Positions 35,853 through 46,802 of a DNA stretch of 64,000 nucleotides are shown piece by piece. The position numbers were made by a program, and so were the translations under genes. Under the pieces are notes generated by a model. It did not search any database and was not told the DNA's origin. It saw only the letters and a program-made list of their open reading frames with translations. This DNA comes from Ophthalmolycus amberensis (lineage: Eukaryota > Chordata > Actinopteri > Perciformes > Zoarcidae): the NCBI GenBank assembly GCA_024529925.1, contig JAFEUB010001021.1:345001-409000 (forward strand), in the 5' to 3' direction. Numbering within the stretch: the first letter of the stretch is position 1; each line of letters starts with the position of its first letter.

Positions 35853-38199
35853 AACGTGAACTTCAAACACGTTCCTCTGACTCGATCATGCAGAACCGAG
35901 CCCTATTCAGATCCATTCCTTGAGCTCCATTGTTTATGACATGTCTTTCAAATTTGGGGTAAAAGAATACGTTCTAGCAACAGATGGAGTGCTGACTAAT
36001 GACATTATTAAGCAGTTTTGAGTCACATTGTTTTTTTTCAATCAGATGATGAGCAATTCATATCTTTACATCGTTTATAACGTTTGGCTGCATTGTGTAA
36101 GAGAGAGGAGGAACCCCAAAGGGCCGCTCAAGCGTTCAGAAGTGTTGTATTCAAAATGAAGACTACTCAGTTTGACTAATCTTGTAGTAGATTGTTTTCA
36201 TCAAAATTTCCATGCAAATCATAACAAAATCTGCAATATTTTTGCTAGGACTATAAAACTAAAGGCTCCAGGGAGTCCTGCTCACATGTGGGTCTCTGAT
36301 TAATACTGCATGCTTTCCCAAAAAAAAGTAAGTCAGAGGAAAAACGAAAACACAGATTATCAAAAGGAAAACAAAGATTTCCCATCATCATCCTCTCTGT
36401 CACAGGCCAATGGTAAGAGTTCTGGGAAATAGGTCCTGCAGTAAAGCCGGTAGTCATGATTCAGTGGCCGATACAGAAGCACCAGTGGCCAATGATAGTC
36501 ATGTATCACATGCAGGATATACAAGTTAGCAGCCATGATACTGGCAATGATAATGAGCTTCATGAGCTTTTCATGCCAAAAGCTGTTAGAGAAAGAGCAT
36601 ACCGGCCTGCAGAGTCACAGAAATTGAGGGAAATGTGTTCACTCTGATATGGTGATGGGCTGGAGTGATACTGTGCCCCCTTTGTGCCCTCCCCGGCTGG
36701 GTCGGGTGCAGAGATAGGGAATGGGGCCCTGAGAATCCATGGCACAGCAGAAGGCAGGCACAGAGGGGGAAAAGAAAGAAGAAAATGTTACTCATCAGCA
36801 AAGAGAGCGTGGTGATAATCAGGGCTGCGCGTCGATTATTGAAATCCTCACAGTTCAGTCTGTGAATGAAGTAGAAACGTGCTGCATGTTAGGTGGCTAA
36901 GTGGCCACGGTTACACTACAGTGTGGTACAATGCCTACATTTTCTTGACTGTTAGCTCGAATAGGCATGACGTCCTATTGACACTCTCAGTGCTCCACTT
37001 GTTGAACTATGCAAGACCCCAGAAATATATTTGTTTGTGCTTTCCTATTCTCTGTTCTTTGTAATAGATTTTGCCTGCAAGATGAAATCTGCTGCCTTTA
37101 TTCTTATTGCCGTCTTTGTATTGCTGTGGTTAACGTCCTCTCGACCTGTCTAAACCAGTTTGCAATACAATTTACCACAGATTCTCACTGTATCTAAAAA
37201 CAGACGAGCGGTGGAAACAGTAATAAAGAGGCTACAAATCGGCTGATCATTTGACAGAATACTGGTGAGGATTCAAAATAACTTTGAAATGACTTTGATG
37301 CTTTTCTTTCTTTCTTTTTTGACGAATCCAATAAAGGGTAACAAGGCATGCTGTGACAATAATATGACCCCGACCAGAGCAGGTTCTCGCAGTCTCCCCC
37401 TCCAGTGCTAAAAGTACCACGTCATGAGGAGATAATTCATGGAGATAAAAGATTAAGGAGAACAAGACAGGGGAGCACAAATTGAAAGAAAGAACGGCAC
37501 ATACAGTGCAAACAAACACACACACACACATAAATCCCCAAAAGGACAAACAGCTTTTGTTTCTGTCATGCGAGGCTCGGAGAGGCGAAGGGAGGCTTTA
37601 TTGGAAAAAGGGCTGTGGTGTTTTCCTCTCCAAAATCACGAGGGCTCATTAGAGAAGACATTTCAGCGCTGGAAAGGACCACATGACACATCACACTTCA
37701 GACAGCTGACCTATTTACGGGGTGACTTGTAGCATATCTATAAAACACATTACAGACCCGCCACCAGGGACTAGTCCATACAATTGGAGGAAAATATGAA
37801 CTAATCATCTTCTGAGGTTACGTACAGGGAGGATGGAGGGGGTGATTTAGCTGTCAGAGAGAGAATAACAGGAGCGAGTCTCACACACATCAAACCCATT
37901 TCAAACTGTGACGCACACGTTCACACAAACACATACTGTTATTTGTGCACTATGTATCCTCTGTAAAAGTTTGATTTATCCATATACTTTATTTGAGTGT
38001 GTGAGTCTGCAGGCTCCTGCTAACAGTCGGCACACCACAAGCTTCCAGTCCGTGCTGATGGCTTCCATGTGTTGTGTATCGGTGGTGAGAATTACCTTTT
38101 CCATGGAAGAGGAAGGGCAACCCGACACAGTGGCATCCCCCAAAATGTCTCCCGCATAAAAGCCGCCATAGAAAAATAAACCATAAACCATTCAGTGAG
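35853..38199. other. Non-coding stretch, no gene seen
   Basis: Contains a short CTTT run at about 37303-37318 and a short CA run at 37516-37530. Frames of 60-100 residues on both strands lack features. No RNA gene or mobile-element ends were identified. Confidence 0.5.
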
Positions 38200-38604
38200 A
38201 TGAGGTCATGCATTTTTAGTGTGGGTTACCCCGGTGGGAAACACAATATTGCTGTGGACCATACAAGTCTGTCTGCACTTCTGCAATCGTTCTCAAAATT
38301 GTCTCTCCCTCTCTTGGGTTGTCATTTTGATTCGACACAGCCCAGTGGTTACTTCAAACAATTCTGTACTTTTTCAGAAAATCTGAAAATGTTCTCTCAC
38401 ATAAACAATAATCCCAAAAAACACCAAAACCAACTAGACTGTCTCTCCAAACAATATGAAGCCAGATTTATTTCCCAAAACAGGTTGGCACTACAGTTTC
38501 TAGCAAACCTTACTCAAACAGGAGTAAACAACGCTGAGGACCTTTTTCAGCCACACAAAATGTGTGTTTGTACAACAGCAGGATGGTGCCAGATGTGGGA
38601 TTGA
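38200..38604 (+). other. 134-codon open frame, doubtful; faint env-TM resemblance
   Basis: The frame is open from ATG at 38200 to a stop at 38604 and is not repeat-derived. Residues 82-102 (ending SQNRLALQFLA) form a heptad-like, QNRLAL-containing stretch. This loosely recalls the helical segment of a retroviral envelope transmembrane subunit, and cysteines follow at residues 122, 124 and 130. However, the spacing to the cysteines does not fit the usual pattern. No fusion peptide, membrane anchor, LTR, gag or pol remnant is seen nearby, and the surrounding frames are closed. A chance frame is at least as likely. No function is assigned. Confidence 0.12.
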
Positions 38605-40829
38605 CTACTACTACAATGCCCATGTTCCTTGTAACAAAGGCACACGTCACACAGTGCAGCTGTGTGGCTCATTGATGTGTTTTTAATTGTTTTTGGACGA
38701 CAACGGAGCTCTATGTCACAGAAGAAGAATAAGCTATATCATGCTTTGGATACACAGACAGTACTTGACAGTAGGATCAATTCATTGTGGGCGGTGGAGA
38801 GACATAGAATATCAGCAGACTTATCAGTTAACAGCTACTGTTGAGGTGCCCTTCAGAAATAACCTCAGCCTACATTTGCTCAGCTGCCGACAGTAAGAGA
38901 GTGAAGTTTAATCGGGCAGGTCCCATGTGAGAATATGTGTAAATGTGAGGCAGGGCGTTGTTGATCAAGGGGATTGCACGATCAGCCAAAGTTGTCTGGG
39001 ACAAATATAGTTCTTTAATGTCATCTTTAATCGGCGAGTGAGAATATTTGTGCACCCGCTACATATGTTCCCACAGCACAGAAGTAAAATGTTTCTATCT
39101 TTCCTTGTATCAGCAGTGAAACTCCATCCCTTCCTCCTGTCTCGTTCCCACCTATCCAGTTTAGTCCAGTTGTGTTTTGAAAGGGTGGTTATATTCCCCT
39201 GTTATTGTATGATTTCACAGAACCTCTCCTCCCAGCCTTTGAAGCGGGGAAGAGCTGACCGAAGCTGAGTGATCCCTGCTGTAAGCCCCAGTCTGGGTAA
39301 GACCTGAGTCAGTCCCGCTAGCAGAACTCTTCCCTCTCCCTCATACCCATCCACATTCTTCCTGCTCCTTCATCCAACTGGAACAAATTTATGCCAGCTC
39401 AACAGATTTTCGGGGCACTTTTGAGGCGCACACAAGGCCGCTAGCCTGTTGAAGTTGACCTGAGGGTATTTGTCCTGGTTGAGGCCTTTGAAAATAAACA
39501 AGAGAACAGAGGAGCTTAGTCATGTGAAGCGGTGAGATTTCAGAGGCAAAGGAAAACAACAATTACCCAAGGCGTTATGGACATTAAGTGCTGAATGAGA
39601 GCTGTCCAGAGGTAGGGCTCTCTGAGTAAATAAGCAAAGTGGGGATACTATCTGCTGTGCCGTGGACATTGATGAAAGGGAGTAATAGAAAAACATTTAA
39701 AAAAAAACATAAATAAGCTATATCTGACTCTGCACCGACCTCCTCTGTCAAAGTGCTACCGCTGGGTTGGAGGTGTAGGGTTTCCGTCAGCTAGGGTCTA
39801 TCCCTCTGTACTCAGTTTCCACACTAAAGTTAAGGCCTCGTACTCTTGTATAAAGCCTCAATGGTTAACGGAGGCCACTTTCCCAGTCGACAATGACCTG
39901 AGGTAACCCAAAACAATAGTGAGTGTGTTTATAAGGCAGTGCAGCTGCAAGGGAATAGTGTAGCCGTCCAACAATGTGTAACAGGAGAGCAAAACGCTGT
40001 GTTTACTCTTCATCCGCCTACTCGCCCTGCCTGTTTAATTCCTCTACTTTCGAGGATTTGTCAACAGGGTCGATGGGCCTTCCAGTCTAACCTTGAAATC
40101 TCCAATGATCTTCGACTGATGAGCTCCCGCAGGCGTTAGAATCCTCTGCAGCACGGCGAGATAAAGTGCTCTGCTTCATACGCATCTCCTCTCTTGAACT
40201 CCCTTGCCCTTAAATGATTTACTTTTTCCCTTCCCTATGTTTATTCAGAATCAGAGCTCGCTAGAACACACCCTATTAACATATACACACTTCAGAGAGA
40301 ACATAAGGTATTCCCTGTGACTCATTTGAGCTCAAGCATGAACGAGTGACATGTGAAAAAAAGTGCCTTTAGGGAATAGGAAACAATGAGTCCAATGCTG
40401 AGCTTTTGTTCGTCCTAATTAACACCAAAGATAATGACCTCACAAGTTCTGTTTGCTGTAAAAGACAAAAAAAAGGTTGTTATTCACACCAAGGTGCCCC
40501 CATGACCCTGTAAACAAACAAGAAATACAAAAGCTGCGGCAACCTTTAATTTGGCCCTCCACAAGAGTGCGATGATGACAGTTTACAAAGTCCAGACATT
40601 TTTAGGTTATTTAACGGAAACCACTTATGCAATGAGCACACACATAACCAATTATGGCCATCGGTATCCAACTGCTCTCACTCTGCCTCTCCTATTTGGT
40701 GTTTTGGAGCATGCAAACAATTGGATTCTAGGAAAAGGGGGATATCAGTGCAGGCCAATTGGCCCTACACAGACACGCACAGACACGCACAGCAAGGAAG
40801 AGCCTTGGCCTTGACGCTGCTATAATGTT
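38605..40829. other. Non-coding stretch, no gene seen
   Basis: Unique-looking sequence with a short tandem of CAGACACGCA near 40768-40790. No exon or transposon end is supported. Confidence 0.5.
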
Positions 40830-41150
40830 GCGGCTCACTGGGTCACCACGAGTTCCTAATGACCCAAACTAATGCATCCTCTATCCCTGTGGGTTTCATC
40901 TGCCTGCCGTTTGCTGCTATTGATTCTATTCTCCCTGTTCATGGCGTTGCATGTGCCAGTGTTGATATGGGATGTTTATGAGCAATTAGCGACAATAATG
41001 GTTGTCGAGCTCGCTCCTTTTGGGTGAGATGTTGTTGTTTTTTTAATTGTGCTGGCGATAGCATCCAAACATGAGGAGACCAGACGATATTAAGTGCATG
41101 TAACTATGAGTGTCCCACAAAGACCAAGCCATTATGAAAGACGAATGATT
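40830..41150. promoter_or_regulatory. Candidate conserved non-coding block
   Basis: A repeat-free stretch with a homeodomain core CAATTAG (40983-40989) three bases from a SOX-like ACAATAATGG (40992-41001), in balanced unique sequence. The close pairing suggests an enhancer, but conservation cannot be tested from one sequence. Confidence 0.18.
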
Positions 41151-43312
41151 TTTTGAATATTTAATTTAATGACTTTGTAACACATTGAGAGACTGTACAT
41201 TTTTTAATGGTCTATTAATCAAGTACCATCAGTTGCTTTAATTATTAAAAGGGGATATTTCCAGTATTAGTGTTCTGTGCTGTAACATCACTCTGCCGTA
41301 GACACGATAATAATGATTTCCACTGTGGTCCTTGATGTAAACCATCATAATTCAAACCTGTATCGTCATCAATAAAATCACTACATTCAACATTCCAAAA
41401 TGATATTAAAACAAACAAACGTATATGATCTAGGATAGAAAGCTTACATTTCCCACTCGCCAATTCCACCTCTATTTCTTTTACAATTGTGCTTATTACT
41501 AATATTATTTTTTGTTATTATTATTATATGTGAAAAAGTAACAGATTCATATTCCAGGCACCACATAACAAAATATACTAATGTTGGTATTAAGCCTCGG
41601 CAAGCACAAGCACGAACAACACTGGCTATAGTCTGGAGGGCATTAACTTATTACAAGAGCAAAACTAATATTATTTCCCTCGGCTTATTCATAATTAGTG
41701 ATTAAATGGACAAAGAGCATTTTGATTTGATAAATGGCTGTTAACATTACATATTTGCTGTCAAAGCATACAGTTACATTTTGGTGAGCAACAAAACACC
41801 TGCAAACTGCTATATTGCCAGCACTGTTGGCAAGTCATGAAACCATAACGTCAAAATACTGCAGCTTGCTGGTATGCAATGTGTCCGCTTGGCTCCGTCT
41901 CTCAGGATCTGCCGCTTACTCTCTTTCTTTGCGTGTATCTGTTCTGTATTGGAATAAAATCGGGTTTTCTGCTCACTGGTTGTCCAACCTCTGCTGCTAT
42001 TTCAGCAGAGTGAAATCCAAGTGAAGCAGCTCACTCTGGGCCACACACAATCCCACATGCACACTCAGACCTGCTCTTAAATATATATATATATATATAT
42101 TTATAAACCAGTCATACATACATTGACACCGAGTTGGACACACTCACAGGAACCCACTCACCTTAGCTGACAGGACTGTGAGATCCCGTTCACGGCGAGC
42201 ACATTGTTGGCTGGTGGAGGAGCTGAGGAGGAAGGGCAGACGTGCTTTGGCCGCATCTCCAATCTCCTTTAATATTTCATAAGGAACCTTTCTCCTGTCC
42301 CCTGGAGCCCAGCGGCCTTCCACTGCATTCAGCTTCAATTCTTTATTCCTCCACTGCAAACAGCTGTCACTCGTCTACCGGCAGGAAATAAAGGAAGTTT
42401 TAAAAACCCTTTTGCATCCTTCTACGAACCATTTGTCGTGATCATTCATTTCCTCTGGGCATCCCGCAGCGTTACGCATTGTGCCGCCTTGAGAGTTCGA
42501 TAAGCTGGTCAGGATTTATGTTTGGCCTTCTATAGCAATGAACGTTTCGGTCAGTAAACGGGGAGAGTGAGCCTGGTATGCTTCATGCAATCAGGATTTA
42601 TACCATTCCAGGTTAATGGGTGGACTTACTCAAACATTGGATGATCAGAGATCACAGGAAAACCTATCTGGGACATTAGAGGAAGAAACTGAGATGCGAT
42701 GCCATTGCGATTGTAGCAGACAGCAATGAGGGACTGGATGTGCAATACAATTCGAGTTGTATTTGATGTGAACAAAATCCTTATGCTCATCTCTAAAATG
42801 CTGTACATCTGTTAAAGGCGGGAAAAGTCTGAAGAGGCTCTTGGAGCAACAGCCAGTCACTGAGAGAAAAAGAGCTAACATTAGACATCTTGCTGTGTAG
42901 CCAGCACAATGTTATTATATATGTAATAAACATTTAAACACACAAAAAACTAATTAAAAAACCTACAAGGAAAAGTCAGGGTCCAGCCAGAATACTCCCA
43001 CAAAGTAAAGTTTCTTTCTTTGTTGTGGTAATTCACGCGATTTCCCCCCCCCCACCCTGCTAAGCAATGATGTCCGTGAACGTGTCAAGAACAGTGCCCT
43101 AAAAGCACCAGTAGCCACCACAGGTATAAGTCAAAGTCAATGGTTTTCCCAACTTCTATTTTGGGCGGTTTTGATCATTACTGTTCCATTAAAGGAGACG
43201 TTATGGCAGAACACTGTCTTCTGGTATAATTTATTGTTAAACATTCCATAAAATCGGATTCATTGTCTCATGTACAAAAGTTAATCTTAGTCTCATATAA
43301 TGTAATTTAGCG
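41151..43312. other. Non-coding stretch, short AT array
   Basis: Holds an (AT)10 array at 42080-42100 and a C10 run at 43044-43053. Frames at 41487-42024 (plus) and 42144-42881 (minus) have no recognised domain. Confidence 0.5.
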
Positions 43313-43548
43313 TATTCATGACACACTGTTCATACTGCTCATATATACTGTATATAAGTAGTGTATTAGTATCTACGCCTTACTGTTTATTCTTCTATAT
43401 TTCTTCTATATATTACCATTTATTCTCCATATTCCTCAGTATATTACTATTCACTGCACCTTTTGCACTTCTGTTGGATGCTAAACTGCATGTTGTTGTA
43501 TCAGTGTCTGTGTTCTGTGCAATGATAATTAAGTAGAATCCGATAAAA
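43313..43548 (+). mobile_element. Probable LINE 3' tail fragment
   Basis: A T-rich region of TATAT/TTATTC steps leads to TTTTGCACTTCTGTTGGATG, then CTAAACTGCATGTTGTTGTA and TCTGTGCAATGATAATTAAG. This order matches the 3' untranslated tail of a widespread teleost LINE, including the AATAAA-like terminus (here mutated). No reverse-transcriptase frame lies upstream, as expected for a 5'-truncated copy. The family is not assigned; recognition is from memory of the repeat type. Confidence 0.5.
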
Positions 43549-44497
43549 ATAAATATCAATTTACAAAGATAAAATGTAAAATGCCATTGAGAATAATACA
43601 TACTGTTCTTGCTTTGGATAAATATATAGGCTAAGCAGAGATTTTTGCACAAAAATTGTGTTTTTATATTTGTGTGGGTGTAACCGATAACAAATGCACA
43701 CAGAGACCCAACCATGAGCTTAAAGAAATGTCTAACCGATTTTAAAATTGAAAGAAGGCACAGTAACAAATTGTTCTAGGAAATAAGGATTTACACAGTC
43801 CTGCCACAAAGGGAAGCCACTTTTCACACATTCTGTTAATTACATTATTCCAGTTACTGACAGACCAAGAGAACATTATATTTATTATATTTGTGTATGT
43901 GGGACAAACATCTCACGGAAAATGCCGTTTAGTTTTGGCAGCAGGCAGAAAGCTTTATGACACCGGGTTAAAGTAAAATTTCAGCAGGCATATTTCACTT
44001 GATGCAAAAACAACCTCCATTGGCCTCTGCCTAATTATAATTTTTTTTTTACTGACTGTATATCTGTGTTTTTCACAGCTCATGTAAAAGAAGGAGAGTT
44101 TTGGATAATGTGTCAGATGGGGATTTGGGATCAGATTTACAGTAATACTTTTAGTTAAAACAGACTTTTGTGATTTTGACCTCTAGGGGGCAGATATTAT
44201 GGTATATGGCTCGTACTGAATAGTTCAAAGCTTCAGTTATACCGTCAACATGTGGATGGGGTGTCTATATATTGTTTTTTCTGAGCGCCAGCGTCTCTTT
44301 TTCAGAGCGACAGCGCTCCGACTTCTTTGTACGCTCCCAACGCTTCTAGTTCAAAACTTTTCAGAAAGATGCTGCGCACCCTGGCGCCCTGCCAGTGCTT
44401 TTCTTCCAGAAGAAAATGCAAAATGGACACTCAGCCTGACAGAAACATTGTGTGACAAGTCCACCTTTCACTTTCTCTTTCCCTCTCTCATATGCAG
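43549..44497. other. Non-coding stretch before the exon candidate
   Basis: AT-rich to about 44160, then more CpG-containing from 44280 to 44400. No gene is supported. The CTCF-like site at 44180 is listed separately. Confidence 0.4.
44180..44193 (+). promoter_or_regulatory. Candidate CTCF-binding motif
   Basis: CCTCTAGGGGGCAG differs from the usual CTCF core consensus at the third base only. A similar string occurs within some fish repeats, so it may be repeat-derived rather than an occupied site. Confidence 0.3.
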
Positions 44498-44711
44498 CGA
44501 GCGTCCTTGTCTCTGTGATTGTCTCGGTCTTCAGTCCAAAAGTCAAAATATATTTTCAAAAAGATAGATGTAATAATTTCCAAAATTTTATCGAACAAAA
44601 TATTCTGCTTCAATCAATATTTGTTGTTGTAAAGACTTTCAAAAACAACATTACCAGTGTGGCCAAAACACAGTTTGCTGTCCCGCTTGCCGAGGCGCTC
44701 ACAAAAAGGAG
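44498..44711 (+). other. Exon candidate with strong splice sites, no known protein
   Basis: A textbook acceptor (CTTTCTCTTTCCCTCTCTC followed by ATATGCAG, ending 44497) and a consensus donor AGGAG|GTAAGT (intron from 44712) bracket 214 bases. One frame, part of 44452-44715, is open throughout, but its product (including KVKIYFQKDR and PLAEALTKR) matches no family I know and codon use is unremarkable. If real, it is more likely an exon of a long non-coding RNA or an unrecognised transcript than a conserved protein exon. Confidence 0.25.
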
Positions 44712-45844
44712 GTAAGTACCTGTAATCACATTCCCAGATTCATTCGAAAACATCAATAGAAACGGCTTGAGTCTCGCTCTCTCCCATTGACACAGTTGCT
44801 TCCATGTTGTTTCCCTTCTGTGTGCCATTAAAACTATTTATTTGCAAGATACATCTTTCCACTTCTGTCTTTTACACAAAACGAACACACATTTTCAGGA
44901 AATACTCTTTATCAGATGGAGCCTGTCTGTGTATTTGTCATCGTTATATTTCGCTGGCCTGTCTCCTCCAGGCTTCCTCTCCTTTGAGGCGGGGGGGGGG
45001 GGGGGTGAGACACAGATATGCTGCCCCATAGAGGACCCGATCACAGAGAGGAAGGAATGAGAGACAATCAAAGATAAGAAAATAAAAGAGATGAAAAGAT
45101 GAAAGGAGGCAATCGCTGCGTCACCAGCTGAATCTGCTCATTAGATCGGACCACATTCTCAGAAACGCCCAGCGTTATGAGAACACCGCGTGTTGTGTGT
45201 CTTTCCCATCCAAATTTTCTCCCTGCATTTGGCTCCTCTCACTTTATGCATCCCTGCACTCTCGGTGACCATCACATTTTCATGAGAGAGGCACACTTGT
45301 GGCTGCTGAAGTATTCTGTGACGTAGATGACAGTTTAGAGGCATGTCCCTTTCATTGTCACTGTCAGTCGCCCCGCTCCTCTCTCCCCACTACTGACGCT
45401 CCTGGTTGAAGACCACTGTCACATTCAATGTGAGCAACACTAATTGTTTAAAGTCAGCATCTGTGGTTACAATCTATCTGGAATTTGAACTTACAGAGTG
45501 ACAAGGTCGCAAGATAAGATGTAGTGCGCTTGTAAATAATAAATACCATTGGTCTCAAGATGAGGGATGAGGTGACTGGTGACTGTGCGGCCAAGGAGGG
45601 GGGAGCCATGGTTCAACGTGAAATCACAGCAAACAGGCCTCCGTGGTGGAGTAAACCTTCAGCACCTCAGAGTGGAAACATGAGTCTACTTCTGCCAAGA
45701 CAGGCCGGATTCACAGAAATCCTCACAGAGCAAAGGGATGGGAAGGGAGAGTGAGGTGAACAAGCAAGCAGGGACCTAGAAAAAAAAGGTTTATAGTGGA
45801 TAAAGAAGTGTTAGGGGAGAGGGATTGATTTCATAAACCCTTTA
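44712..45844. other. Non-coding stretch with G15 homopolymer
   Basis: A run of 15 guanines occupies 44991-45005. Otherwise unique-looking sequence; the frame at 45560-45754 has no domain. Confidence 0.45.
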
Positions 45845-45860
45845 CCCCCCCCCCCCCCCC
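45845..45860. repeat. C16 homopolymer
   Basis: Sixteen cytosines, followed by ACCACCCCACCAC. Exact length is uncertain because of sequencing error in such tracts. Confidence 0.85.
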
Positions 45861-45979
45861 ACCACCCCACCACGCAACCCTCCAAGGTTAGGTCTGTCCA
45901 TCTGGTATGTGGGCTATATAGGCCAAAAGGAAGGAAACGGCAGGGGCAGAAGGATGAGAGCGAGATACCTTCCCCGCTC

Positions 45980-46440
45980 AGCTATTATTCTTTGTTAACC
46001 AGTTTTTAGCACCGCTCAGCCTCTCTAGTGGTTTTAATTAAGAAAGGAATCACCTTGGTTTTGCCAGGACCCCTAATCCAAACCAGACGCGTTGGAGTTT
46101 TTAATTGAAGCAAGATGGACCTCCAAGTTGTACACAACTGGCTTAATGTGACAACTTATCCCATCAGTACAATAGTGTTTCCCAACGGACCGGGGAGAAA
46201 AACATCCCCTCAGAGAGGGAAATCTAGGCGGTTTGTTAATATCCCTCTGATTTCAGAGGGCTGTTATTGTTGAAACAACTCCAGACTGCTATTTACCACC
46301 ACATCAGCCTCTCCTCCTGCGTTAGATTATTTGCATTGAGTTTGAGCCTCGTCTCTTCCTTCGTCGGCTAATGTTATGGCCATTAGTACAGTACCATGGC
46401 GGCATGTGTCTGGTTCTGGCTATTTGAAGCCCGAGCAGAG
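45980..46440. promoter_or_regulatory. Candidate enhancer-like block
   Basis: Repeat-free sequence with TTTTAATTAAG near 46033 and a TTTTTAATTG near 46098, both homeodomain-type. It also has a perfect hairpin CCCTCTGA-TT-TCAGAGGG (46243-46260), a POU octamer ATTTGCAT (46329-46336) and a YY1-like CATGGCGG (46395-46402). The density of motifs in unique sequence suggests a regulatory block. This is inference without alignment. Confidence 0.2.
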
Positions 46441-46689
46441 TGTAGCTTGGCAATGGGAGAATGAGGAACACATTGTGTGACTGTGTGTCCGGCGCCAGCC
46501 AGCTCTCTGGGCAGGGGAGCTTGCTTTTAGCTGAAAGAAAACAAGAGTCTGAATGAAAACGACAAGCTCAGAGCTGAGGATGTTTTTTTAGCTACAGCCA
46601 AAGCACCAGTTCCAGTTCTTGCTGTAACTCTGCCATAAAGATAGTGTTTCATTCAGCTTTCAGTCTTTATATAACCAAGGCCACTACTG

Positions 46690-46802
46690 ACTTTTTTCTC
46701 TCTCTCTCTCACATGTTGACAGTTCAGTTGAATCAAAACATTGCGCAGATACAGATAATCTACCTGCTTCCCTCTCTCTCTCTCTCTTTCTCTCTCTCTC
46801 TG
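46690..46802. repeat. Two short (TC)n arrays
   Basis: TC-rich runs at about 46697-46711 and 46770-46802 (the latter interrupted by TTT) flank about 60 bases of unique sequence. Confidence 0.85.

Noticed and set aside
45658..45680. REST/NRSF-like half site TTCAGCACC
   Set aside because: Only the left half matches; the right half does not resemble GGACAGCGCC at the expected spacing.
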